Below the pieces are notes generated by a model. It had not been told where the DNA came from. It did no database searches and worked only from the letters and a program-made list of their open reading frames with translations. Positions 10,012 through 19,078 of a stretch of 64,000 nt of DNA are shown piece by piece. The stretch's first letter is position 1. Every line of letters begins with the position of its first letter. A program made the translations under genes and the position numbers. The DNA is from Polycladomyces subterraneus (GTDB lineage: Bacteria; Bacillota; Bacilli; Thermoactinomycetales; JIR-001): the NCBI RefSeq assembly GCF_030433435.1, contig NZ_JANRHH010000041.1:1-64000 (forward strand), written 5' to 3'.

Positions 10012-11253
10012 ATGCAGCTCCATTCACCCATGCGACATGAACAATCCGAAGCCCAAGCGTCCTATTCATATCGCTGGCTGATTTTGGCGGTGGCCACTTG
10101 GGCACAAGCGACGGCCACCTTGGTAACCTACGGAGTGGGTCCCCTTGCGGCGATTTGGCAAAAACAATGGGGATTGACCGCTGCACAAGCCGGACTGTTG
10201 GTATCTGCCGTTCAAGTCGGACCACTGCTCTCGATGCTCTTGATTGGCCACGCATTGGACCGTTATGGGGAACGGTGGCTGGTCAGCCTGGGGGCTTGTA
10301 TGTTGGGGATGACGTTTTTCCTTGTCTCCTATACGACTGACTACCTCCTACTGTTGTTGTTGCTTGGCATCGTCGGGATCTGGTACGGTACGGCCCAACC
10401 CGGGGGAAGCAAGGTGATTCTGCGTTGGTTTCCGAAAAAGGAAAGAGGACTGGCGATGGGCATACGACAAGCAGGCATCCCGATCGGGGGAGCCATCGGC
10501 GGCACATTGCTGCCATACCTATCCCTCCACTTCGGTTGGCCTTCCGCCGTGTATGCTCAATCCGTCCTTGCTGTGGCCGGCGGCCTGCTGTTTCTGGCGT
10601 TGTATCGGGAACCGCAGGTTCTTCCTGACCTTCAACAGCAAACAAACAGCTGTTTCTCGCAAAAGATAAAGGAAATCACCCGCAATCGAAAAGCGGTGCC
10701 CATTTTATGCACCGGTGTGATCATGGTGACACTTCAGATGGTGCTGGTGGGTCATTTGATGCTCTTTTTTGGCAATGAAAAGAAAACAGGACTGGTGATT
10801 GCGGGACAGCTGTTGTCCACTGCGTTGATCTCTGGTATGGTGGGGAGAATTGTCCTCGCTCACATCAGCGACCGGTGGTGGGGAGGAAACAGGGAATCTG
10901 CGCTTCATCTGTCGATATGGGCATCCGTGTTCGGCGTAACCGCACTGATTTTTCTCCCCGACGTCCCGCCCGTCTGGTTGCTCTTTGTACTGTCTGTGTG
11001 GCTAGGCTTTTTCGGCATCGGCTGGTTCAGTTCCTTTCTTTTGGCCGTCGCGGAACAGGCCCCTCCGCAATCGGAAGGACTGATGGTAAGCTACGCATTG
11101 ACGCTGAACCAGATTGCCATCATCCTGGCGCCGGCAGTTTTCGGGTGGATCGCCGATCTGCGCTCCTATTCCTTTGCCTGGTCACTGTTGGCCCTGTTGT
11201 TGATCGGAAACGGACTGTTGCTTGCGAAAAAGAGAAAGGAGGACATGGGATGA
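10012..11253 (+). CDS. MFS transporter
   Basis: A 413-residue major facilitator with about 12 hydrophobic segments. The loop 2-3 signature is present as GHALDRYGERWLVSLG near residue 82, and loop 4 carries WFPKKERGLAMGIRQAG, a motif seen in MFS nitrate/oxalate- and cyanate-type branches and in drug or organic-anion carriers. The substrate cannot be read from sequence. AGGAGG stands 10 bases before the ATG. Its TGA overlaps the start of the next gene in ATGA, so the two are translationally coupled; the partner is a transglutaminase-like protein, which might process or bind the transported compound (inference). Confidence 0.88.
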   Translation: MQLHSPMRHEQSEAQASYSYRWLILAVATWAQATATLVTYGVGPLAAIWQKQWGLTAAQAGLLVSAVQVGPLLSMLLIGHALDRYGERWLVSLGACMLGMTFFLVSYTTDYLLLLLLLGIVGIWYGTAQPGGSKVILRWFPKKERGLAMGIRQAGIPIGGAIGGTLLPYLSLHFGWPSAVYAQSVLAVAGGLLFLALYREPQVLPDLQQQTNSCFSQKIKEITRNRKAVPILCTGVIMVTLQMVLVGHLMLFFGNEKKTGLVIAGQLLSTALISGMVGRIVLAHISDRWWGGNRESALHLSIWASVFGVTALIFLPDVPPVWLLFVLSVWLGFFGIGWFSSFLLAVAEQAPPQSEGLMVSYALTLNQIAIILAPAVFGWIADLRSYSFAWSLLALLLIGNGLLLAKKRKEDMG

Positions 11254-11852
11254 GACTCTTCTGCGAATCCGCTGATGTGAAAGACTATTTGTGTGAGCTG
11301 GAAGAAGTGGATTTTTCCCATCCCCTGATCCAGGAAAAAGTGCGGGAGATCCAAGCGGCACACCATTCACCGCTGGAACGCGTGAGAATCGCATATGAGT
11401 TTGTGCGAGACAAAATCCATCACTCCTGGGACATCCAGAGTACGAGAGTGACCTGCAAAGCATCGGAAGTCTTGCGATACGGGGAAGGAATTTGTTATGC
11501 CAAATCCCATCTACTGGCCGCCCTGCTGAGGGCTCAGGGAATTCTGACGGGATTTTGCTATCAGCGATTGACGTTGGGTGACACTCCAGACACAGGTTAT
11601 GCAGTTCATGCGTTGAACGCCTTTTACCTGGATACTGTAGGCAAATGGGTACGTCTCGATGCCAGGGGCAACAAACTGGGCGTGCAGGCCGAATTCTCCA
11701 TCGACGAAGAGAAACTGGCTTTCCCTGTTCGACCGGAAATGGATGAAATCGACTATCCCGTCATCTATGCGAGACCGCAAACATCCTATGTGTTGAAGAA
11801 GCACACCAATGCGCTTGAGATGTATCAATACCATCTGCCGACGAGACTTTAG
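11250..11852 (+). CDS. Transglutaminase-like domain protein
   Basis: A 200-residue cytosolic protein with the papain-like transglutaminase core. The presumed triad is visible: Cys in GEGICYAKSHLLAALLRA, His in AVHALNAFYLD and Asp in KWVRLDARGNK. Such proteins act as proteases, amidases or transamidases; I cannot assign a substrate. Start chosen at the ATG that overlaps the MFS stop codon (ATGA), preceded by GAAAGGAGG inside the MFS gene. There is no signal peptide. The coupled MFS gene is the only functional hint. Confidence 0.85.
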   Translation: MRLFCESADVKDYLCELEEVDFSHPLIQEKVREIQAAHHSPLERVRIAYEFVRDKIHHSWDIQSTRVTCKASEVLRYGEGICYAKSHLLAALLRAQGILTGFCYQRLTLGDTPDTGYAVHALNAFYLDTVGKWVRLDARGNKLGVQAEFSIDEEKLAFPVRPEMDEIDYPVIYARPQTSYVLKKHTNALEMYQYHLPTRL

Positions 11853-12067
11853 GGCATGCCTGATCCGTATTTCCGCATCGCTTTCCCAGCTCGCTCTACT
11901 GTGTTCTGCAAGAAAGGAAATTATGGCAACTCTAAGCGGGAGTACCGGGACGAGGTCAAAGAACGCTTCGCTTAGAGAAAATGGCCCGCGATTTGATCCT
12001 TGCACTTTCGTTTCCCCGGTGGGGCTGGATGGCGGACTTTGATCGGGACTAGAAGACGGAGTTACCG

Positions 12068-12163
12068 GTGTTGGAGTTCAAGGCCCCCGCAGTCTTTTTG
12101 GTTGCCTTCTTCTGGGTGGTTATTGTCGCTACCCCTGTTATTGCCTTTGTGTCTTTACAATAA
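12068..12163 (+). CDS. Possible 31-residue membrane peptide
   Basis: GTG-initiated frame preceded by ACGGAG six bases upstream. It encodes one hydrophobic helix (KAPAVFLVAFFWVVIVATP) and stops at the foot of the following terminator hairpin. The same frame continues upstream through a TAG codon into another short open stretch (MARDLILALSFPRWGWM...), so it may equally be the end of a decayed membrane-protein gene. No homologue is recognised. The rest of the 11,853-12,067 gap shows only a CTCTAAGCG/CGCTTAGAG inverted repeat. Confidence 0.3.
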   Translation: MLEFKAPAVFLVAFFWVVIVATPVIAFVSLQ

Positions 12164-12198
12164 AGAACGGCCAAACCCTAAAGATTCGGCCGTTCTTC
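12156..12198. terminator. Bidirectional terminator-like hairpin
   Basis: AAGAACGGCC pairs with GGCCGTTCTT over a 16-nt loop. On the minus strand it is followed by TATTG and lies 13 bp after the permease stop codon; on the plus strand it ends the small-ORF region. U-tracts are short on both sides. Confidence 0.65.
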
Positions 12199-12210
12199 TA
12201 TCTACTATCA

Positions 12211-13575
12211 TCATTTTAGTTGGATGGATTGCGACCGGTGAAACCCCTTATTCACAAAGTAGGCGAAGGTTAGTAGTACCAACCATCCGATCCCGGTATA
12301 AATAGCAAAGCTCCACGCCGGATCAAGCAGCATGCTGAACAAAACCAACACTAACACTACCGCACCGCTCCACGCGAGAGAAAAACCTTTCTTCTGGTAA
12401 CGGGAGTAGGTGAGAAAGATGATGATCCAAGTGAAAATCCCGCCGAAAATCGAAATGCCAAACAGCGTATTGTAAGCTTTTGGATCGGATAGATTGAGTA
12501 GAACCGCGATACCCAAACCAAAGGAAGAAACGAGTAAGGCAACAAGCGGAATCCCTTGACGATTCACCTTTCCTAAAACGGCGGGAGCATAGCCGCTTTT
12601 GGACAGCGAAAAAATCATGCGAGTGCATGCATACAAATTGGCGTTCATTGTCGAGAGCGCAGCGGTGAGTATGATAAAATTCATCACGCCCGCGGCGTAG
12701 GGGATATTTAGTAATTGCAGCACTTTCACAAATGGGCTTTCCTCAATCCGTTCGCCCCCGATTTGATTCCATGGGATGATCAACACCATAACCAACATGG
12801 ATAAAAGATAAAAAATCACGAGGCGAATCATCATCCACTTCATCGCTTTGGAAAGCGCCTGCTTTGGTTTTTTTGCTTCGCCTGCCGTGATTGCGATAAT
12901 CTCGGTTCCCATAAAACTAAACATCGCCATGGCACTGCCCATCCACACACCTGACCATCCATGTGGAAGCATGCCGCCATGGTCAAGCAAATTGTGAGTG
13001 CTTTGCGGAAGATGTCCAAAAATGAGAGCGGTACCCAGCAGGATAAAACCGACGATGGAGACGACCTTTAAAGTGGAGAACCAGTACTCAAACCAGCCGA
13101 AACTCCGCACCGAAATTGCGTTAATTCCAATAATCAACAAGGAGAAGACAAAGATCCAGATCCAAGAAGGGAGGTCTGGAAACCAATATTTCATATAAAC
13201 TCCAATCGCCGTCGCTTCTCCGCCGATCGTAATCGCGTTGGCCGCCCAATACGTAAAACGCACGACAAAGCCAAACCAGGGTCCCAAATATTTTTCTGCA
13301 TGGATGCCGAATGAACCCGCTGTCGGATGAGCAACCGACAACTTGGATAAGCAAAATACCATTGCCAGCACAATCATGGAGCTGAGAAGATAACTGAACA
13401 AAACTCCCGGTCCGGCATAATGGATCGTCAAACTGGAACCCATAAATAAACCGGTTCCGATCGCACTCCCCAATCCGATCATGATCAACTGCCGTTCAGA
13501 CAAGTCTCGCTTAAGAACATCTTCTCGTTTCTCAAACTCATCTCTGCTAAAACTCAACTCAACCACCCTCAGCAT
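12211..13575 (-). CDS. APC-family amino acid permease
   Basis: Twelve-helix amino acid/proton symporter of the AAT branch (RocE, GabP, AroP relatives). Typical features are the N-terminal RQLIMIGLGSAIGTGLFMGS motif, the helix 3 region and FMGTEIIAITAGEAKKP at about residue 225, giving 454 residues, the normal length. Which amino acid is carried is not readable. It follows the 5-oxoprolinase subunit genes on the same strand after 121 bp, so uptake of 5-oxoproline, glutamate or a related compound is a reasonable inference. A TTG six codons inside, after GAGGGTGG, is an alternative start. Confidence 0.88.
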   Translation of the reverse strand: MLRVVELSFSRDEFEKREDVLKRDLSERQLIMIGLGSAIGTGLFMGSSLTIHYAGPGVLFSYLLSSMIVLAMVFCLSKLSVAHPTAGSFGIHAEKYLGPWFGFVVRFTYWAANAITIGGEATAIGVYMKYWFPDLPSWIWIFVFSLLIIGINAISVRSFGWFEYWFSTLKVVSIVGFILLGTALIFGHLPQSTHNLLDHGGMLPHGWSGVWMGSAMAMFSFMGTEIIAITAGEAKKPKQALSKAMKWMMIRLVIFYLLSMLVMVLIIPWNQIGGERIEESPFVKVLQLLNIPYAAGVMNFIILTAALSTMNANLYACTRMIFSLSKSGYAPAVLGKVNRQGIPLVALLVSSFGLGIAVLLNLSDPKAYNTLFGISIFGGIFTWIIIFLTYSRYQKKGFSLAWSGAVVLVLVLFSMLLDPAWSFAIYTGIGWLVLLTFAYFVNKGFHRSQSIQLK

Positions 13576-13696
13576 TATTTGATTGTAATCGGAATATATC
13601 GCTCTGCTCTATTTTACGGGAAATGCCCAGGAATTGCATAACAAATTTTTGGTTGAAGAGCATAGGAACAAAAAGGATGCCTTTTCAGGAATCCGG

Positions 13697-14653
13697 TCAA
13701 CTCCTCACCCCTGCCATCAGCAAACGCAACAATTGTTCCCTCTCCACCGCCAACCGCTGTGCTTCTTCTACACTTACCGCGTGAAAGGCAATGGTGCCAC
13801 CGGCAAGCGTTTGGGCCACCAAGGGCAAATCCACGGAGATGACGGTGGCGATCCGGGCATATCCGCCCGTCGTTTGCCGATCTGCCATCAAAATGATCGG
13901 TTGACCATCGGCAGGCACCTGTACCGTACCCATCACCGTTGCATCGGAGAGAATATCAGCCCCGTGGCGGTGTGTGATGCGCGGACCCTGCAAGCGATAT
14001 CCCATCCGATCGGCTTGCGCCGTCACGGTATACCGGTGATGCAAAAATGTGTGGACACCCTCTTGGGTAAATGACTCATGATCCGGTCCCAACACCACTC
14101 GTACCGTGGGATTACGAGCGTAGCGGGGGAGGTGTCGCCGCGACAAACAGATTTTCCCCTCTTTCGAAAGGTTCCCTGGTGCCGTTCCAACTACCAACGC
14201 ATCTCCCTTTTTCAGCGCTCGGCCAGCCAAACCACCGATCCGTCCGCGGAGATACGTCGATTTGCTTCCCATCACCACGGGCACATCGATCCCGCCGGCA
14301 ATCGCCAGATAGGCACGAACGCCGCACACCGGTCCTTGGAAGCGCAACACCTGTCCTTTTTTCACAGTAAACCCGCACCACATGGGAACAGGCTCTCCGT
14401 CCACCGTCGCCCCCAAATCCGCACCGGCAATCGCGATGAGGCAATCCCGGTGAAATCCGAATGCCGCACGTCCCATGGTAATTTCCAGCCCCGCTTCGTT
14501 ACGGTCGTTTCCTACCAAAACATTGGCCGCCTGCAAAGCGAAGGGGTCCATCGGTCCGGAGACTACCATGCCATACTGTTGATACCCCCAGCGACCGCCG
14601 TCCTGAACCGTGGTCAACAGACCCGGCTCCAGCACTTCCAGTGACGGCTTCAC
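13697..14653 (-). CDS. pxpC: 5-oxoprolinase subunit C
   Basis: Subunit of the ATP-dependent prokaryotic 5-oxoprolinase (PxpABC) that opens pyroglutamate to glutamate; formerly KipA or biotin-dependent carboxyltransferase-like. The 318 residues show the family N-terminus (LEVLEPGLLTTVQDGGRWGY) and GVRAYLAIAGGIDVP. Translation starts at a GTG that overlaps the pxpA stop codon (GTGA), preceded by GGGAG. It is the third gene of a pxpB-pxpA-pxpC operon. In Bacillus the KipA/KipI pair was first described as a sporulation kinase control system, but with PxpA adjacent the enzymatic role is favoured. Confidence 0.94.
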   Translation of the reverse strand: MKPSLEVLEPGLLTTVQDGGRWGYQQYGMVVSGPMDPFALQAANVLVGNDRNEAGLEITMGRAAFGFHRDCLIAIAGADLGATVDGEPVPMWCGFTVKKGQVLRFQGPVCGVRAYLAIAGGIDVPVVMGSKSTYLRGRIGGLAGRALKKGDALVVGTAPGNLSKEGKICLSRRHLPRYARNPTVRVVLGPDHESFTQEGVHTFLHHRYTVTAQADRMGYRLQGPRITHRHGADILSDATVMGTVQVPADGQPIILMADRQTTGGYARIATVISVDLPLVAQTLAGGTIAFHAVSVEEAQRLAVEREQLLRLLMAGVRS

Positions 14654-15417
14654 AGCTCTCCCACCCTTTTTACTTGAATGCCGTTCGCTTCAAATGCTTG
14701 CCGCAACTGGCGAACAAACGCCACCGCCTCCGGCTGATCGCCATGGACGCACACCGTATCCGCCCGGATAGCCAGATCGGAGCCGTCAGCAGCTGTCACT
14801 TTCCCTTCGCGAATCATGCGGATCACTCGTGCCACGGCACGGTCCGGATCATGAATAACCGCATCCGGGCGTGTTCGCGGCGTCAGTGTGCCATCGGGCT
14901 CATATTGACGATCCGCAAACACTTCTTCGGCCACGCGCAGCCCCAGTTGACTCCCTGCCCGAACCAACTCGCTTCCGGCCAACCCGAACAGGATCAAGCG
15001 TTCATCCACCCGGGCCACCGCTTCCGCCACTGCCCGGGCGATTTCGCCGTTGACGGCGGCAACGTTAAACAACGCTCCATGCGGCTTTACGTGTTGGAGC
15101 TCTCCCCCGCAAACCCGGACAAAAGCCGATAAGGCCCCCACCTGATACACCACCAAATCGAACACTTCCTCCGGTGTCAGCTCCATCCACCTTCTGCCGA
15201 ACCATTGCCGATCGGGCAAACCGGGATGCGCCCCAATCGCCACCCCTTTTTCCAGTGCCAACTGCACGGTTCGATGCATCACATGGGGATCACCCGCATG
15301 AAAACCGCATGCGATGTTGGCTGACGTAATCCAATCCATTACATCTGTGTCACGCCCAATCCGATAGATCCCGAAACTTTCACCCAGATCACAGTTGAGA
15401 TCGATCCGGTCAGCCAT
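14650..15417 (-). CDS. pxpA: 5-oxoprolinase subunit A (LamB/YcsF)
   Basis: LamB/YcsF-family subunit of 5-oxoprolinase. The 255 residues contain the metal-site signature IDLNCDLGESFG at the N-terminus, then ITSANIACGFHAGDPHVM and GAHPGLPDRQWFGRR. The start follows AGAGGTGG by four bases. It ends in a 4-bp overlap with pxpC, and pxpB precedes it by 42 bp; all three subunits are therefore expected to be made in proportion. Confidence 0.96.
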   Translation of the reverse strand: MADRIDLNCDLGESFGIYRIGRDTDVMDWITSANIACGFHAGDPHVMHRTVQLALEKGVAIGAHPGLPDRQWFGRRWMELTPEEVFDLVVYQVGALSAFVRVCGGELQHVKPHGALFNVAAVNGEIARAVAEAVARVDERLILFGLAGSELVRAGSQLGLRVAEEVFADRQYEPDGTLTPRTRPDAVIHDPDRAVARVIRMIREGKVTAADGSDLAIRADTVCVHGDQPEAVAFVRQLRQAFEANGIQVKRVGEL

Positions 15418-15459
15418 GCTTCCACCTCTTTCTCCGGAGATCCTTCTTCATGATTCCGA

Positions 15460-16191
15460 TCATGCCTTCTCCGTTAGCCACTCTCTCACATTCCAAACAT
15501 CTTCACCGTTTTTCACCGAATCCGCGATTTTGAGATACTCCGTCCGATCAATGGGGCGGAATCGCAAACGATCCCCTGCCTTTAGAAGTACCGGCGGATT
15601 GCGGGTCGGATCGTAGAGTGGAATTGGTGTTCGTCCGATGAGCCGCCAACCACCTGGTGTGGCAATCGGATAGACACCTGTCTGTTCACCGGCGATTCCC
15701 ACCGAACCGGCCGGCACTGATGACCTCGGCGTTGCCAGTCGGGGTGCGGCAATCTCTCTGGGCAGTCCGCCGAGATAGGGAAATCCGGGGGAAAACCCCA
15801 TCATGTAGACCACATATTCCGCCGAGGAGTGAATACGAATGACTTCTTCCGGTGTTTTGCCACACAGTTCGGCCAACGCTTCCAGATCGGGCCCGTATTC
15901 GCCACCATAGCAAACAGGCAAGGAAATTATACGGGGCTGTGGCAGTGGTTCTTCATCCAGCTGCTCCGCCAGTCTTTCAAGCGATAGAACCAACTGCCGA
16001 TATGTAACTTCGGCAGGGCGATACAACACCGTCACAGCCGTATACGATGGGACCCACTCGATCACACCCGGTATGGCTTGCCTCTCCAGCGCTCTGCACC
16101 ATCGGCGGACCCTGTCATGAACAGATGGTTCAATTCGGTCCCCCAGCCGAATGCACACCGCCTGATCTCCGATCGGTTGAAAGGAAAGCAT
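15460..16191 (-). CDS. pxpB: 5-oxoprolinase subunit B (KipI-like)
   Basis: Allophanate-hydrolase subunit 1 family. At 243 residues it shows FQPIGDQAVCIRLGD near the start and the characteristic YMMGFSPGFPYLGGL around residue 150. The open frame extends 22 residues upstream, but the internal ATG lies six bases after ATGAGGAGG, so the short form is chosen. First gene of the pxpBAC operon. The region upstream (16,192-16,454) should carry the promoter, with possible -10 elements near 16,345, but nothing convincing. Confidence 0.94.
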   Translation of the reverse strand: MLSFQPIGDQAVCIRLGDRIEPSVHDRVRRWCRALERQAIPGVIEWVPSYTAVTVLYRPAEVTYRQLVLSLERLAEQLDEEPLPQPRIISLPVCYGGEYGPDLEALAELCGKTPEEVIRIHSSAEYVVYMMGFSPGFPYLGGLPREIAAPRLATPRSSVPAGSVGIAGEQTGVYPIATPGGWRLIGRTPIPLYDPTRNPPVLLKAGDRLRFRPIDRTEYLKIADSVKNGEDVWNVREWLTEKA

Positions 16192-16454
16192 TCCGATCCT
16201 CCTCATGGAACACATATATTCCCACTCGCTACCGTTCCACATTGGTTCCCAAGACATTCCATCGTGTTGAAACGGGTAAACCTTTTTCTTGCTACCGGTA
16301 AAATCCCCCTGGGTTGGGGAAGGACCTGACCATAATCGCCCCCTTTTTCTATAGGAATTTTAGCATAATTTTGGAGGGCTCTGCTTCCTTCCATAGCTAC
16401 ACGTCATGTTCCCTGATATTTGTAAAAGATACAAATCAAATCAAAACTAATCAA

Positions 16455-16484
16455 TTGACAACATTATAATAATTCTTTTATATT
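16455..16484 (+). promoter_or_regulatory. Promoter of the lacI-type gene
   Basis: TTGACA (perfect -35), an 18-bp spacer, then TATATT. The start point would fall about 8 bases downstream, on the operator. Confidence 0.75.
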
Positions 16485-16492
16485 AGGCTTGA

Positions 16493-16504
16493 GTAAACGT
16501 TTAC
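16493..16504. promoter_or_regulatory. LacI-family operator palindrome
   Basis: GTAAACGTTTAC, a perfect 12-bp palindrome with the central CG step characteristic of LacI/CcpA-type sites, overlapping the expected transcript start. Autoregulation by the downstream LacI-type protein, or control by CcpA, is likely. Confidence 0.7.
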
Positions 16505-16534
16505 GTAACGAATTGGACCGAGGATGGGTTGTCG

Positions 16535-17542
16535 ATGAGACCAACGATCAAGGACGTTGCCAAAAAAGCCAATGTATCGGTGGCAACCGTCTCCCGTGTC
16601 TTGCACAACCAGCCTGGCTACTCGGAAAAAACTCGGCAAAAAGTACTCAAGGTGATCGAGGAGATGGGGTATCATCCGAATGCCATCGCCAGGGGACTGA
16701 TCAACAAGCGAACCCAGACAATCGGCGTCCTTTTTCCCAATGTGTCCAGCATGTTCTCTTCCAAAGTGCTGCGCGGGATCGAGCATGCCACCCACCATCG
16801 GGATTACAGCGTCGTCGTTTGTAACACGGACAAAGACGGAAGGCGCACGATGAAGTATCTCAATGTGTTGTGGGAAAAGCAGGTGGACGGGATCATCTTC
16901 GTCAGTGAAAGGTTGAAGGAGGAATACTATGCCACCTTGACCGCCATGAACATTCCGGTAGTACTACTTTCTACTTTTTCGCCGGAATACCCGTTTCCTT
17001 ACATAAAGGTGGACGATCAGCAAGCCGCCTATGACGCCACCGAATACCTGATCAAACAGGGGCACCGACGGATCGCATTGATCGGCGGTACCAAATCGGA
17101 CCCGCTCGCAGGTATCCCCAGAGTTGAGGGATACCGGCAAGCATTACAGAATTATGGTATCCCGTTTCGGGAGGAACTCATCACTTACGGGGATTTCGGG
17201 TATCACAGCGGACGCCGCGCCATGGAAAAACTGCTTCGTACTGCCCCCGGCTTTACGGCGGTATTTGCGGCCAGCGATGAAATGGCAGCCGGAGCATTGT
17301 CCGCCGCATACCATAATGGAATCAAAGTACCGGACGAACTGTCCGTAATCGGATACGACGACTTGCAGATCGCGGAAATGGCCATCCCTCCTTTGACTAC
17401 GGTGGGCCAACCTCTTTTCGAGATGGGGAAATGGGCGGCTGAAATGTTGATGAACATGATCAAAACCGGCCAAGCACAAAGTAAAATCGTTCCCCACACC
17501 ATCGTGGAACGGGAGTCCGTAAGGCCGCCGAAAACGCATTGA
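16535..17542 (+). CDS. LacI-family transcriptional regulator
   Basis: DNA-binding sugar-responsive repressor of 335 residues. The N-terminal helix-turn-helix (TIKDVAKKANVSVATVSRVL) is followed by the hinge MGYHPNAIARGL and a periplasmic-binding-protein-like effector domain. A TTG two codons earlier is an alternative start nearer to the GAGGA site. It is followed after 134 bp by a sugar ABC importer, the obvious target. The effector is unknown; the binding protein suggests an oligosaccharide. Confidence 0.93.
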   Translation: MRPTIKDVAKKANVSVATVSRVLHNQPGYSEKTRQKVLKVIEEMGYHPNAIARGLINKRTQTIGVLFPNVSSMFSSKVLRGIEHATHHRDYSVVVCNTDKDGRRTMKYLNVLWEKQVDGIIFVSERLKEEYYATLTAMNIPVVLLSTFSPEYPFPYIKVDDQQAAYDATEYLIKQGHRRIALIGGTKSDPLAGIPRVEGYRQALQNYGIPFREELITYGDFGYHSGRRAMEKLLRTAPGFTAVFAASDEMAAGALSAAYHNGIKVPDELSVIGYDDLQIAEMAIPPLTTVGQPLFEMGKWAAEMLMNMIKTGQAQSKIVPHTIVERESVRPPKTH

Positions 17543-17676
17543 TTTATCAAAAGTTGATCTCGTGGAAAGAGAGAGTAACTCTTTCCCGCGAGGATTGACA
17601 CTTGGAACCATAGACTTCACGAAACTTCGTCATTTATTTATCAAATCATCAAATTTTTCAGAGGGAGGGATTGCTT

Positions 17677-18900
17677 GTGAAGAAAGCGCTTTCAGTTGTG
17701 GCAGTAGTGTTGTTGTTGGTATCGTTGACGGTTGGATGCGCTAGTTCGGCAGATGATGGCAAAGTGCGAATCGAATTCTTCCAAAACAAACCCGAAGCAA
17801 AAACCACTTTCGAACAGCTTGCAAAAAAGTTTGAGAAAGAGAATCCCGGTATCGACGTAGTCGTGACGACACCGCCCGATGCTGAAACCGTGCTGAAAAC
17901 TCGGGTGGCGAAAAATGACGTCCCCGATGTAATCGGTATAGGCCTGAACGCCACTTTCGTCGATTTGGCGCAAAACGGGATTTTTGCCGACTTTCTGAAC
18001 GATCCACAGTTGAAAAATATCCAACCGGCCTATGTAGATATGGTCCGAAAGTTAACCGGACTGAAAGAAGTGTCCGGCATTCCCTACACGGCCAACGCCA
18101 ACGGTGTGCTTTACAACAAGGCGTTATTCCGGCAACTCGGGCTGACCGTGCCGAAGACCTGGGATGAATTTATCGCCACCGCGGAAAAAATCAAAGCCGC
18201 GGGAAAAATCCCGTTTTACCATACTTATAAAGATTCTTGGACAACGTTGATCCCCTTCAACGCACTAGCCTCCAACCTGCCTGGGGATACGTTTTTCCAA
18301 GACCTCAAGAAAGGAAAGACCACCTTTCAACAAGCTTTCAAGGAAGTTGCCCAAAAACAGTTGAAGTTGTTGGAATACGGGCACCGGGATAACTTCGGAA
18401 AAGGATACAACGACGGTAACGCTGCTTTTGCCAAAGGAGAATCCGTGATGTATCTACAAGGGACATGGGCCATCCCCGAAATCAAAAAAGCTAATCCCAA
18501 CATCGAAATCGACTCGTTCCCGCTTCCTGTCAGTAATGATGTATCCAAGAACAGACTGGTGTCGGGCGTAGACACCTTGCTTACCATGTCGGCGAACACC
18601 CCGCATCCGGAAGAAGCAAAGAAGTGGATCGCATTTCTATTGAAACCGGAAAATGCAAAATTCTACATCGACCAGCAAAAACAGTTCTCCTGTATCAAAG
18701 GCGTGGTGCAAAACGATCCCAGCGTGGCCGGTCTGAAAGAAAGCTTCCGAAAGGGAGCGGTCGTCGACTTTGCGGATCACTACATCCCCCCGGCCATGCA
18801 AGTGGACAAAATCATCCAAGACTTTCTTCTGCATAAAAACATCTCCGCATACCTGAAAACACTGGACACCGAGTGGGAGAAAGCACAAGCACGACAGTGA
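17677..18900 (+). CDS. Sugar ABC transporter substrate-binding lipoprotein
   Basis: Extracellular solute-binding protein family 1. A lipoprotein signal peptide ends in L-T-V-G-C with the lipidated Cys at residue 21. The mature part of about 385 residues has the family landmarks: FEKENPGIDV, IPYTANANGVLYNKALF and AFAKGESVMYLQGTWAI. The start is a GTG eight bases after AGGGAGG; an upstream TTG is too close to that site. It is the first structural gene of the importer. Substrate is probably an oligosaccharide, but no glycosidase is linked. A strong hairpin follows it. Confidence 0.93.
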   Translation: MKKALSVVAVVLLLVSLTVGCASSADDGKVRIEFFQNKPEAKTTFEQLAKKFEKENPGIDVVVTTPPDAETVLKTRVAKNDVPDVIGIGLNATFVDLAQNGIFADFLNDPQLKNIQPAYVDMVRKLTGLKEVSGIPYTANANGVLYNKALFRQLGLTVPKTWDEFIATAEKIKAAGKIPFYHTYKDSWTTLIPFNALASNLPGDTFFQDLKKGKTTFQQAFKEVAQKQLKLLEYGHRDNFGKGYNDGNAAFAKGESVMYLQGTWAIPEIKKANPNIEIDSFPLPVSNDVSKNRLVSGVDTLLTMSANTPHPEEAKKWIAFLLKPENAKFYIDQQKQFSCIKGVVQNDPSVAGLKESFRKGAVVDFADHYIPPAMQVDKIIQDFLLHKNISAYLKTLDTEWEKAQARQ

Positions 18901-18950
18901 AAGAACCATAGAGCGTCTAACTGTACCGAAACTACTGTCGGTCAAGAGCG

Positions 18951-19000
18951 AAAGCCGTCTCCCGAGATTGAGTACAGGAGCAGGGGCAGGAGACGGCTTT
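18951..19000 (+). terminator. Intercistronic hairpin after the binding-protein gene
   Basis: AAAGCCGTCTCC and GGAGACGGCTTT are perfect 12-bp arms around a 26-nt loop, followed only by TCACAAC. With no U-tract it is more likely an mRNA-stabilising or attenuating structure that keeps binding protein in excess over the permeases. Confidence 0.6.
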
Positions 19001-19078
19001 TCACAACATGATGCCAATCATCCCGAATCAATGGGCTTAACTGCACGGAACGGTTTTTTTACATTGGAGGGACCTCAC

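Noticed and set aside
10875-11250. N-terminal extension of the transglutaminase-like frame through the MFS gene
   Set aside because: It overlaps the MFS coding sequence in another frame; the ATGA overlap with GAAAGGAGG gives a clear start.
16493-16504. Reading GTAAACGTTTAC as a canonical CcpA cre site
   Set aside because: The outer bases do not match the consensus (A and G instead of T and A), and a LacI-family gene follows immediately, so a local operator is more likely.
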